The notes under the pieces were generated by a model that saw only the letters and a program-made list of their open reading frames with translations, did no database searches and had not been told where the DNA came from. A stretch of DNA of 64,000 nt, from positions 868,001-932,000 of the forward strand of contig NZ_JAASQT010000001.1 of the NCBI RefSeq assembly GCF_011761985.1, in the 5' to 3' direction. Source of the stretch: Brevundimonas terrae. GTDB taxonomy: Bacteria > Pseudomonadota > Alphaproteobacteria > Caulobacterales > Caulobacteraceae. Below are positions 37,040-45,502 of this stretch, piece by piece; position 1 is the stretch's first letter; every line of letters starts with the position of its first letter. Made by a program: the position numbers and the translations under genes.

Positions 37040-40000
37040 TTATTCCCCCTCGTCATTATTTTCGGCCCCGCCGACGACCATCCATTCCCAGACACGGGCA
37101 AGGTGATCGTAATTGCCACCATAATTGCCCATGAACTGGGGCGCTTCCCACGACACATAGGCGCGGGCCGGATCGTCATAGAGGGCGACGGCGTCTTGCA
37201 GTCGTTCGAACTCGCCCGCGCTGATCTGGGCGGCGCTGGCGCTGTTGGACTTGCTGGGCTGGGAGACATCGGACAGCTTTCCGCCTTCGCCGCGCCCGAT
37301 GACCCGCACATAGATCAACTGGGTCGGATCGACCGGATTGCCAAACCCGCCTGTCGCCAGAATGGCCCCCGTCAGCGGAAGCTGCGGCGCAAAGCCCTGA
37401 AGGACTTGCGTCTGGCTGGAAGGCGCACCGGTTTTGAAGTCGATAATGGCACCACCCTCGGCATCCAGTTCGATACGGTCGGCCTTGGCGGTGACCTTGA
37501 ACGGACCGGCAGGACCGTCAAAGGTCAGTGCCCCGCTCTGTTCGACCAGTATCTCGATACCGCGTGCACGACGTTCGCGCTCGAAGGCCGTCAGCCAGCG
37601 GGCGCTGATACGGCTCAGCGGCACTTCGCGGGCCATGGCGGCATCCTCGAAACCTTCGTCACGCAGGGCCTCCTGAATGAAGAGGGCCAGTTGCTGCTCG
37701 AAATCGTCGGGCAGTTCATAGGGGTAAAGGGCGGTCGCCTTTTCGATGGCGGCGTGGATGGCGGTGCCGCGCTTCATCGCTTCGGCAGGTTCGCCCGGAC
37801 GGTCCAGTTTTTTCAGGCCCAGAATACGCTGGGCATAGATGGCATAGGGATCACGCACCCAGCGCTCGACACTGGTGACGGGCAGTTCGCGCGGGCGGCG
37901 CTCGATCGGCGGGGTCGGCGCGGGGCGCTTGGCATAGGCGGGCGTATCGCGCAGAGGCGCGTCGATGGCCCGCGTCCAGTCGGCAATATGGTCGGGCGTG
38001 GCCAGCTTGACGGGGGTGGCGTCGCTGTCGGCACCGCGGGTCAGCATGTCCAGACGCCACAGCCAGCGCGAGCGCACGGCGGGCTGCCCCCTGCGGCGTT
38101 CACAGTGGACAAGGATGGCATTGGGCGCACAGGCAGCCTGCACAAAATCCTGTGCGCTCTGGCCGATGCGACGTTCGGGTGGCGGCAGGCCCAGCGCGTT
38201 TCGCATCGGGCGCGACAGGAAGGGATCAACCGGCGCGCCCTGCGGCCAGACACCTTCTTCAAGCCCGGCAAGGATCATCACATCGGCCCGCACCAGACGC
38301 GCCTCGATGGCCCCCAGAATGCGCAAGGACGGATGGGTGGCCCCGCCCGTTCTCACCACGGTATCGGCCAGCAGGCCCTGCACCATTTCCTTCAGATCGG
38401 TAGCACTGACGGCACCAAGGGCCGCGCCGCCCTGAATGAGGTTGGACAACAGGCTGGCGGCCTGTTCGCCATCGGGACCGGCCCATGCATTCTGTCCGGC
38501 CAGAGCCTCGACCAGAGCCGTCAGGGCGCGGGCGGCCTGATCCAGCCCAAGGGTATCCGAGGCGGCAAATGGCGCACGGCCAATGGCATTGAGCGCCTCC
38601 AGCCGTTCGACAAACTCGACCAGTTTTTGCGTGCGGGTGTTCTGTTGGTCTTTGTCGCTTTCGCTGGCATCGCTGCGCGGTTTGCGTTTGGCCAGATGGG
38701 CTTTCAGCCGTTCCAGATCGGGGTGTTCGGAGGTCCGCAGGCCATAGCGTTCAAGCGCGCGAACCAGCGCCTCGCTGTCTTCGCCTTCCAGCATCACCAG
38801 CGGGTGTTTCAGCAGGCCCAACAGGGTCTGCGGATGGGCGGGTTTCTCGATCCAGCGGGCGGCCAGTTCGACCAGCGTACCCGCGGGCATACGGTTGAGG
38901 GCCAGACCCGCCGAGGCATCGGCGGTAATGCCCCAACGCTGTAAACGGGCCTGTACGCGGCGACCCAGTTCCTGATCGGGCGTGACAAGGGCGCAGGTCT
39001 TGCCATGGGTGTTCAGCGTCTCGCGCATCATCAGGGCGATGGCGGCGGCGGCCTCTTCCTCGTGGCGCAGAGGCAGAATGCTTAGCCCCTCCAACCCGTC
39101 CTTGATCGGATCAAGACCGGTATCGGCGGCGCGGGCACGCAGCTCGGAAATGGCGATACGCCAGTCACCCGTGGCATCGGCAGGGCGCAGGGCTTCGTTC
39201 AACAGGCGTTGACGGGCCATGCCCTTTTGAAGGACATCGACCGCCAGTTCAGGGCGGTACCATTCACGCACCTGATGGCGTTCAACGGCGTGACGTTCCA
39301 GCAGGCGTTTCAGCGCCCGCTGGGGGTGCTGTTCGTTTTCCTGCGTGATTTGATCCCAGACCTTTTCCTCAAGATCGAGATCAAGGCCGGGCAGGACGAC
39401 ACAGCCCTGTGGTGCGCGCGCGACGGCCCCCAGTACATCGGCGGCGGCGGGGACTGTGCCGGTGGAACCGGCGACGATCACCGGCTGAGTCGGGGGTTCT
39501 TTGTCCCACAGTTCGGCAAGGCGGCGCAGCAGGGTGGCCTTGCGCCATGACGGGTCAACCAGCCCCATCTCCTTCAGGCGTTCGGGCCATTTCTCGACGC
39601 CGATGGCCAGAAACTCGGCGGACCTTTGCCAGTGAGCGGCCATCTCGCCTTCGACCAGACCGGCGACAAGACCCGGATCGGGCACTTCTTCCAGTTGGCA
39701 GGAATCCAGAAAACGGCCCAGCGCATCGGCAAGGTCCAGTGCCTGAACAGGGCGCAGATCGCTGTCGTAATGACGGGTCACAAGCTTGGCCAGTTCGAAC
39801 CGGCGCGTCAGGGCGGGAATGGCGGGCGGCAGGTCCAGCCCCAGCGCTCCCGGCGTAAACGGCGGCTCGTCTTCCTCAAGATCACCCAGCGGGCGTACCT
39901 GCGGCAACAGGACGGGCGTATCGGCCGACAGCTTGGACAGGGCGGCGGTAAAGGCCCGCGCGGCCCGGCGGTTGGGTAACAGGATGGTGGCGTCCGACAG

Positions 40001-40123
40001 CTCTTCGGGCGGGCGTTCCCCCAGCCAGTTCAGAACACCGGCGGCCAGATCCTCAAGAAACGGACGGTGGGCAGCAATGGCATACCAGCGCGGGGCGGCC
40101 CCCGAAAACGGATCAAATGTCAT
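37040..40123 (-). CDS. addB: Double-strand break repair protein AddB
   Basis: Second nuclease/helicase-like subunit of AddAB. The 1027 residues open with YAIAAHRPFLEDLAAGVLNW and contain the degenerate helicase core (ILLPNRRAARAFTAAL) and a C-terminal PD-(D/E)xK nuclease with GTAIHAAIEKA, DRIELD and GGAIIDFKTG. The cysteines of the iron-sulfur staple found in Firmicutes AddB are not visible, consistent with the alphaproteobacterial family. It lies 20 bases after murU and just before addA in the same operon. Confidence 0.96.
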   Translation of the reverse strand: MTFDPFSGAAPRWYAIAAHRPFLEDLAAGVLNWLGERPPEELSDATILLPNRRAARAFTAALSKLSADTPVLLPQVRPLGDLEEDEPPFTPGALGLDLPPAIPALTRRFELAKLVTRHYDSDLRPVQALDLADALGRFLDSCQLEEVPDPGLVAGLVEGEMAAHWQRSAEFLAIGVEKWPERLKEMGLVDPSWRKATLLRRLAELWDKEPPTQPVIVAGSTGTVPAAADVLGAVARAPQGCVVLPGLDLDLEEKVWDQITQENEQHPQRALKRLLERHAVERHQVREWYRPELAVDVLQKGMARQRLLNEALRPADATGDWRIAISELRARAADTGLDPIKDGLEGLSILPLRHEEEAAAAIALMMRETLNTHGKTCALVTPDQELGRRVQARLQRWGITADASAGLALNRMPAGTLVELAARWIEKPAHPQTLLGLLKHPLVMLEGEDSEALVRALERYGLRTSEHPDLERLKAHLAKRKPRSDASESDKDQQNTRTQKLVEFVERLEALNAIGRAPFAASDTLGLDQAARALTALVEALAGQNAWAGPDGEQAASLLSNLIQGGAALGAVSATDLKEMVQGLLADTVVRTGGATHPSLRILGAIEARLVRADVMILAGLEEGVWPQGAPVDPFLSRPMRNALGLPPPERRIGQSAQDFVQAACAPNAILVHCERRRGQPAVRSRWLWRLDMLTRGADSDATPVKLATPDHIADWTRAIDAPLRDTPAYAKRPAPTPPIERRPRELPVTSVERWVRDPYAIYAQRILGLKKLDRPGEPAEAMKRGTAIHAAIEKATALYPYELPDDFEQQLALFIQEALRDEGFEDAAMAREVPLSRISARWLTAFERERRARGIEILVEQSGALTFDGPAGPFKVTAKADRIELDAEGGAIIDFKTGAPSSQTQVLQGFAPQLPLTGAILATGGFGNPVDPTQLIYVRVIGRGEGGKLSDVSQPSKSNSASAAQISAGEFERLQDAVALYDDPARAYVSWEAPQFMGNYGGNYDHLARVWEWMVVGGAENNDEGE

Positions 40124-40143
40124 GCCTGGCCCCTAAAATCTTA

Positions 40144-40872
40144 TCAGTCTTGTTTGGCCAGCTTGGCCTCGGCGGCGTCACGCGCCTGCGGATCGCCGAC
40201 ATGCATCCAGTCGCCATCCATGACGGTGCCGAACAGACGCCCCTTTTGCGCCGAAGCCCGCCACAGGGGGCTGAGCGAAAAGGCCCCGTCCGGTCCGTTA
40301 TCTGCATAGTTGGGGCGGGTAATATGCACGCCCATATAGGCAAACGGCACCTCGGCCCGATCTCCACGGAAGGCCAGTTGGCCATCGTCTGCGACCGAAA
40401 AATCGCCCGCACCTTCAAAGCCGATAGCGCCTTCGCGGCGGGCCAGCAGCAGGGCGGCGTCCATTTTCTGTTCGTTCCCCTGTTCGTTCCAAAGGGCGAT
40501 CAGATCATAGAGCGCATCACCACGGTCGATCCAGACGCTGTCGATATTGGCGACAAACACCGGATCATCACCCAACAGCGGCTTGGCCTTTTTCAGGCCG
40601 CCGCCGGTTTCCAGCAGGGCTTCGCGCTCATCGGAAATGACAATGCGGATGTCTTTGCGGGCTGACAGATGCTGTTCCAGCCGCTCGGCGAACCAGTGGA
40701 CATTGACCACGGCCGTCTCGACGCCGACTGCCACAAGACGATCCAGCACATGGTCGATCAGGGCGCGGCCACCGACCTCGACCAGCGCCTTGGGGCGATC
40801 ATCGGTCAGCGGGCGCATACGGGTGCCAAGCCCTGCGGCCAGCACCATTGCGGTCTTGGGAGCCATAGTCAT
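40144..40872 (-). CDS. murU: N-acetylmuramate alpha-1-phosphate uridylyltransferase
   Basis: Nucleotidyltransferase that makes UDP-MurNAc from MurNAc-1-phosphate in the peptidoglycan-recycling shortcut (which bypasses fosfomycin-sensitive MurA). The 242 residues show the nucleotide-binding GLGTRMRPLTDDRPKALVEV (from about residue 14) and a metal Asp in VFVANIDS. It overlaps amgK by ATGA (40869-40872), and the amgK-murU pair is characteristic of this pathway in Pseudomonas and Caulobacter. MurNAc specificity is inferred from the pairing; sequence alone could also suit a GlcNAc- or mannose-1-phosphate enzyme. Confidence 0.9.
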   Translation of the reverse strand: MTMAPKTAMVLAAGLGTRMRPLTDDRPKALVEVGGRALIDHVLDRLVAVGVETAVVNVHWFAERLEQHLSARKDIRIVISDEREALLETGGGLKKAKPLLGDDPVFVANIDSVWIDRGDALYDLIALWNEQGNEQKMDAALLLARREGAIGFEGAGDFSVADDGQLAFRGDRAEVPFAYMGVHITRPNYADNGPDGAFSLSPLWRASAQKGRLFGTVMDGDWMHVGDPQARDAAEAKLAKQD

Positions 40873-41969
40873 TGGCGCACCTCTACGGGGACGTATTTAT
40901 CGAACCATGCGGCGACGCTCGCCAGCGCAGGCTGTTGCAGATTGCGGTTCAGATGAGCCCACATGCGCGGCAGGAACTGGGCATAGCGCGGCTTGTCATC
41001 GCGGGCGATCAGGCGGGCAAAGATGCCGATGATGCGCGCTTCATTAAGGGCGGCAAGACCCGCATAGCTGGCCATGAAGGCGGCGCGGTCCACCGAGGGA
41101 CGTAGGGCAAAATAATGGTCCAGCGCCTTGGCCTCGAGTGCGGACGATACATCGCGGCGGGCGTCTTGCAATAGCGAGTGAAGGTCCCAGCTCGGGTGGG
41201 CAATCACCGCGTCCTGAAAGTCGATCATGCCGACGCGGGCACCGCCTGTACGGCCCGATAGCCAGATCAGGTTTTCCGCGTGATAGTCGCGGTGCGCCAT
41301 CACCGATGCACCTTCGGCTCCTGCCTTAACGACCGGAGCCCATGCGGTGCGCCATTCGGCAATGGCGGCATCGTCAAAGGCCACGCGGTTGTCGTATTTC
41401 GGCAGCCATTCGACAAACAGGTCGGCCCCGCCCTGAAGCGCCACCGCGTCATAGACCAGCATCGGCCAGTCACCGGCAGAGCCCTTGAGGATGGAAGGCG
41501 GCAGACCGGCTTCATGCAGGGTGACCATCGCTTCGATCGCGGCCAGATAAAGCGGCTCTTCGTCCGCCCCCTGTTCGATGACGCGGGCGAACAGATCGTC
41601 GCCAAAGTCCTCGATCAGGGCCAGACCATTGGCCACGTCCAGAACCGGAATGGCAGGGGCCGACAGGCCAAGGGTGTTCAGGTGTTCGGCTACCGCGACA
41701 AAGGCTTCGATACGTCCTGCCGACAGACGGGCAATAGCGTTCCAGCCTTGGGCGTGGCGCTCCTCGGCGCTCCATGCCGGATCGCAGGGCTGGCTTTCAA
41801 AGGCGGGCGGCTGATCCATCAGCATGAAGCGGCGGCCATCACGGGCGATGATGCGCTCATAGCGGCGGGTCGAGGCGTCACCCGGCAGCGGATAGCGCTC
41901 GGCATCCGACAGGCCTGCTTGTGCCAGCAGGGCCAGTTTCAGGGTTTCGCGCTCACAGGCCAAGGTCAT
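40869..41969 (-). CDS. amgK: N-acetylmuramate/N-acetylglucosamine kinase
   Basis: Phosphotransferase-fold sugar kinase that phosphorylates the anomeric carbon of recycled MurNAc/GlcNAc. The 366 residues show the aminoglycoside-phosphotransferase fold: catalytic MAHRDYHAENL with the Asp, and VGMIDFQDAVIAHPSWDLHS with the metal Asp. The N-terminal SDAERYPLPGDASTRRYERI is typical. ATG 41969 is preferred over an in-frame GTG just before it. It overlaps the tsaE 3' end by about 20 bases and murU by four bases. Confidence 0.92.
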   Translation of the reverse strand: MTLACERETLKLALLAQAGLSDAERYPLPGDASTRRYERIIARDGRRFMLMDQPPAFESQPCDPAWSAEERHAQGWNAIARLSAGRIEAFVAVAEHLNTLGLSAPAIPVLDVANGLALIEDFGDDLFARVIEQGADEEPLYLAAIEAMVTLHEAGLPPSILKGSAGDWPMLVYDAVALQGGADLFVEWLPKYDNRVAFDDAAIAEWRTAWAPVVKAGAEGASVMAHRDYHAENLIWLSGRTGGARVGMIDFQDAVIAHPSWDLHSLLQDARRDVSSALEAKALDHYFALRPSVDRAAFMASYAGLAALNEARIIGIFARLIARDDKPRYAQFLPRMWAHLNRNLQQPALASVAAWFDKYVPVEVRQ

Positions 41970-42411
41970 CACTCAACTCTTTCCACCGGCCTGCGCCAGA
42001 TACGGTCGCAAGGCGGGACTGGCCCTCTTCCTTGAGGGTAATGGTCAAAATATCGGGGCCGAGAAAACGGGCAGGGTCATCCCCAAGTCGCTCGGGCCAT
42101 TCGATCAGAACGCAGCCGTCATCCAAGGCCTCGTCCAGACCGATCTCCCACGCCTCTTCGGGATCGTTCAGGCGATAAAGGTCGAAATGCGCGACGGGCG
42201 GCTCGCTCTCGTAAAACTGCACGAGGGTAAAGGTCGGGCTGGGCACGTCCTCGTCCGGCGAGGTCAGGGCGCGGATCAGGCCGCGCGCCAGTGTGGACTT
42301 GCCCATGCCCAGCGGGCCGTAAAGCAGGACGGAATCGCCTGCCTGAAGCAGCGGGGCAAGGGTCTGGCCAAGGCGGGTGGTCGCCTCGGCATCGGCGAGA
42401 TGCAGTATCAT
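41953..42411 (-). CDS. tsaE: tRNA threonylcarbamoyladenosine ATPase TsaE
   Basis: P-loop ATPase needed with TsaB and TsaD to make t6A at position 37 of ANN-reading tRNAs. The 152 residues show Walker A LYGPLGMGKSTLARGLIRAL and the family motif SPTFTLVQFYE, followed by HFDLYRLNDPEEAWEIGLDE. The ATG overlaps the acyltransferase stop (ATGA at 42408-42411) and its tail overlaps amgK, so the operon is tightly packed. Confidence 0.95.
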   Translation of the reverse strand: MILHLADAEATTRLGQTLAPLLQAGDSVLLYGPLGMGKSTLARGLIRALTSPDEDVPSPTFTLVQFYESEPPVAHFDLYRLNDPEEAWEIGLDEALDDGCVLIEWPERLGDDPARFLGPDILTITLKEEGQSRLATVSGAGRWKELSDDLGL

Positions 42412-43247
42412 GGGGAAAAGGGGACGTTCGGCTGGGCGGCCAGTTGGCGCTCGATATAGGTCTTTAGCTGAAGGCTGGCTTGGTCCGCGTCAATGGACAG
42501 TTGTTCGGGCAGGACAGGTTTTCCAAATGTCAGGATAAAACCCTGCCCCTGCTTGTTCAAAAGCTCGTGGAACAGGGTCACATCGCGAAGCTCGCGCGAG
42601 AACCTGTCAAACAGGTGGAACAGGCGGCTGGACGGGCCGGTCATATAGACAGGTACAATGGGCGCATTGTGTTTGCGGGCCAGTGACACCGCCGAGCTTT
42701 CCCACGGTTCGTCGACCAGCAGCCCTTGTTCGACACGGGCCAAACGACCGGCGGGGAACATCACCACGCAGCGCTCGTCGGCAAAGGCCTGTTTGGCGGC
42801 GTTCAGGGTGTTGCGGGTCTTTTCGCGGGTGCGTTTGGCATGGACCCATTCCACCGGAATAATCGTCTCGGCCAGACGCGGCGCAACCCGCAGGGCATCG
42901 GCATTGGCAAAGAAGATGGCATCATCGCGCACCCGTTTTATGGCGTCATACATGGCCACACCGTCGGCAATACCGGTCGGGTGGTTACAGACGATCACGC
43001 AGCGTCCGCTGGCGGGCAGGTTTTTAAGGTCTTCTGTTTTGACCTGTAGCTTCAACAGGTCCGACATATAGGCCAGCGCATCCACGCCCGATAAAGGCTC
43101 TATAGCTCCGGCCATGGCCACCGCCTTGGGATAGCCCAGCATGGCATAAAGTATGGGACGCACGATCGGCCATAGCCATGACCCCGTCAGACGCGGGGCG
43201 CGTTCGGCAATCAGCACATCGACAATGTGGGGCTCGCTTTGGCTCAT
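42408..43247 (-). CDS. Lysophospholipid acyltransferase-family protein
   Basis: A 279-residue acyltransferase of the PlsC superfamily. The catalytic HxxxxD-type box is CNHPTGIADG (H-x5-D, the variant of this subgroup), followed by the FPAGRLARVEQG block in place of the usual FPEG and by IVPVYMTGPSSR. The group includes acyltransferases for lysophosphatidic acid and lyso-ornithine lipid, so substrate is undecided. It heads the tsaE-amgK-murU-addB-addA operon and is divergent from the S9 peptidase genes. Confidence 0.87.
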   Translation of the reverse strand: MSQSEPHIVDVLIAERAPRLTGSWLWPIVRPILYAMLGYPKAVAMAGAIEPLSGVDALAYMSDLLKLQVKTEDLKNLPASGRCVIVCNHPTGIADGVAMYDAIKRVRDDAIFFANADALRVAPRLAETIIPVEWVHAKRTREKTRNTLNAAKQAFADERCVVMFPAGRLARVEQGLLVDEPWESSAVSLARKHNAPIVPVYMTGPSSRLFHLFDRFSRELRDVTLFHELLNKQGQGFILTFGKPVLPEQLSIDADQASLQLKTYIERQLAAQPNVPFSP

Positions 43248-43349
43248 AGGATGGTTGTCGCTTTAGTCGCAGCCATGGGCAAGCGCCTTGGCGAAACGGA
43301 CTTCATCGTCCTACACAGGTCGCAATGTTTTATCGGAGGGGGCAGGCAG

Positions 43350-45431
43350 ATGCGTGCACAATGGATGATGGCGACCGCAGCGGTGGCCTTACTGGGTATG
43401 GCTGCGCCGGTTTGGGCGCAAACCGGGGCGGCACCACAGGTTGCGAGCGCACCGGTCGCCACCAGTCACACCGTGGCGGGCGGACTGGACCTCAAGACGC
43501 TGGCGACGATGGACCGCGTGTCCTCGCCTGTCCTGTCACCCGATGGCAAGCGTGTGGTCTATGGCGTGTCCAGCGTTGATTACGACGCCAACAAATCGGC
43601 CTCGTCTCTGTGGATCGCCAGTGTTGACGGCAGCTTCGAGCCGCGCAAACTGGTGGTGTCGGAAGGTGGAGCCTCGAACCCCGAATGGGCTGCCGATGGC
43701 CGCTCCATCTATTTCACCTCTTCGCGCGGTGGCTCCAATCAGGTGTGGCGCACCGATGCGGACGGCAATGCCGCCGCTCAGGTGACCAGCCTGCCGGTCG
43801 GCGTTTCGGGCTTCCGCCTGTCGCCGGATAACCGCTCCCTGATCCTCGGCATTTCGGTCTTTGCCGATTGCGACACGCTGGAATGTACCAAGACGCGCTC
43901 GGACACCGCCGCCAAAGACACCCAGACCGTCTATGACCAGATGCCCTTGCGTGTGTTTGACCGCTGGTATGACGGCAAGAAATCGCACCTCTATGTCCAG
44001 CCGCTGAACACGTCCGGTCTGGCCGAGGGTGCCGCTCGCAGTCTGACGCAGGGCTTGGATGCCGATTTCGGTGTCAGCGGTATCGAATTCGCCCGTGACG
44101 GTTCGCTGCTGGTCTCGACCAAGCTGCTGGGTGATCGCAATGCCTTCACCAATAATAACGACCTTTACCGCCTGTCGCTTTCCGGTGGTGCGCCGGTCAA
44201 TCTGACCGAGGGGCATACCGGCCCTGACTATAATCCGGTGCTGTCGCCCGATGGTCGCCGTCTGGCATGGCTGGCAAGCCCGCGTGAAAACGTCGGTGGC
44301 GACCAGCCGGTGGTCATGGTGGGCGATGCCGATGGCAAGAATGCCCGCGCCCTGACAAGCTGGGATCGTGGGCCGTCGGACCTGACATGGCGCTCGGACG
44401 GTCGTGCGCTTTATGCCACCGCCGCCGACCAAGGCCAGAACCGCCTGTTCGAGATCGACGCCCGCACGGGAACGGTGAAGACCCTGACCGACATCGGTCA
44501 GGTCAACGAATATGACGAGCGCGCAGGCACCGTGGTCTATGCGCTGGAAAGCTTTACCTCGCCGACCCAGCTGTTCGTGCAAAAGGGTGGCGAGACGCGC
44601 CAGATCACCCGCCACAATGCCGAGGCTCTGGCTGCCATCAACCCGTCACGCCCTGACGAAATCCGCTTTGCCGGATGGAATGGCGAGCAGACCCATGGCT
44701 GGGTGTTCAAACCGGCCAACTATGTCGAGGGCCAGAAATATCCGACCGTCTATCTGATCCACGGCGGACCGAAATCGCCGTGGACCGAAAGCTGGTCCTA
44801 TCGCTGGAACCCGCAGGTCTATACCGGCGCGGGCTATGCGGTGGTGATGGTGAACTTCCACGGCTCGCCCGGCTATGGGCAGGCCTTTACCGATGCGATC
44901 AACAGCAACTGGGGCACCCGCCCACTGGAAGATCTGCAAAAGGGCTGGGAAGCGGCTGTCGCCCAAAACAGCTTTATCGATTCCAGCCGTGCCTGTGCGC
45001 TGGGTGCATCCTATGGCGGCTATATGGTCAATATGATCGCCGGCAAGTGGAACGAGCCGTGGCAGTGCCTCGTGAATCATGCGGGCGTGTTCGACGTGCC
45101 GCAACTGATGAACGCCATGGATATCGGCACCTTTATCCACGAGTTCGAGGGCGCGACATGGGATCGCAAGGAAGTCTATGACGCCCAGAATCCCGAAACC
45201 TATGCCGGTAACTGGAAGAAACCGATGCTGGTCCTGCACGGTTCGCGCGATTTCCGTGTGCCGATGGAGCAGGGGCTGGCGACCTTCTCGGCGCTGCAAC
45301 GTCTGGATATCGACAGCCGCTTTGTCCACGTTCCCAATGCCAACCACTGGGTGCTGGAACCTAAGGCATGGGTGAACTGGCAGCAGGAAATCCTCGACTG
45401 GACAGCCAAATACACCGGCTCTTCACGTTAA
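43350..45431 (+). CDS. S9 family peptidase (prolyl-oligopeptidase type), copy 1
   Basis: Exported serine peptidase of 693 residues. A signal peptide (MRAQWMMATAAVALLGMAAP, ending WAQ) is followed by an N-terminal beta-propeller with repeated SPDGKR-type strands and a C-terminal alpha/beta hydrolase domain. The catalytic triad is visible: Ser in CALGASYGGYMVN, Asp in LHGSRDFRVP and His in PNANHWVLEP. ATG 43350 is preceded by GGAGGGGG. It is followed by a close paralogue. Such enzymes cleave short peptides in the periplasm, often as dipeptidyl or acylaminoacyl peptidases. Confidence 0.94.
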   Translation: MRAQWMMATAAVALLGMAAPVWAQTGAAPQVASAPVATSHTVAGGLDLKTLATMDRVSSPVLSPDGKRVVYGVSSVDYDANKSASSLWIASVDGSFEPRKLVVSEGGASNPEWAADGRSIYFTSSRGGSNQVWRTDADGNAAAQVTSLPVGVSGFRLSPDNRSLILGISVFADCDTLECTKTRSDTAAKDTQTVYDQMPLRVFDRWYDGKKSHLYVQPLNTSGLAEGAARSLTQGLDADFGVSGIEFARDGSLLVSTKLLGDRNAFTNNNDLYRLSLSGGAPVNLTEGHTGPDYNPVLSPDGRRLAWLASPRENVGGDQPVVMVGDADGKNARALTSWDRGPSDLTWRSDGRALYATAADQGQNRLFEIDARTGTVKTLTDIGQVNEYDERAGTVVYALESFTSPTQLFVQKGGETRQITRHNAEALAAINPSRPDEIRFAGWNGEQTHGWVFKPANYVEGQKYPTVYLIHGGPKSPWTESWSYRWNPQVYTGAGYAVVMVNFHGSPGYGQAFTDAINSNWGTRPLEDLQKGWEAAVAQNSFIDSSRACALGASYGGYMVNMIAGKWNEPWQCLVNHAGVFDVPQLMNAMDIGTFIHEFEGATWDRKEVYDAQNPETYAGNWKKPMLVLHGSRDFRVPMEQGLATFSALQRLDIDSRFVHVPNANHWVLEPKAWVNWQQEILDWTAKYTGSSR

Positions 45432-45502
45432 TCTGAGGTTTGCGGGCGGCGCATCGGGTGTTAGGCCTTCCAGCCTGACTGTCCCAACTAGAGGGAGCGC
45501 CC

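Noticed and set aside
36455..38944. 829-codon plus-strand frame over addA and addB
   Set aside because: Antisense to both Add genes, bridging their junction; no domain or start signal supports it.
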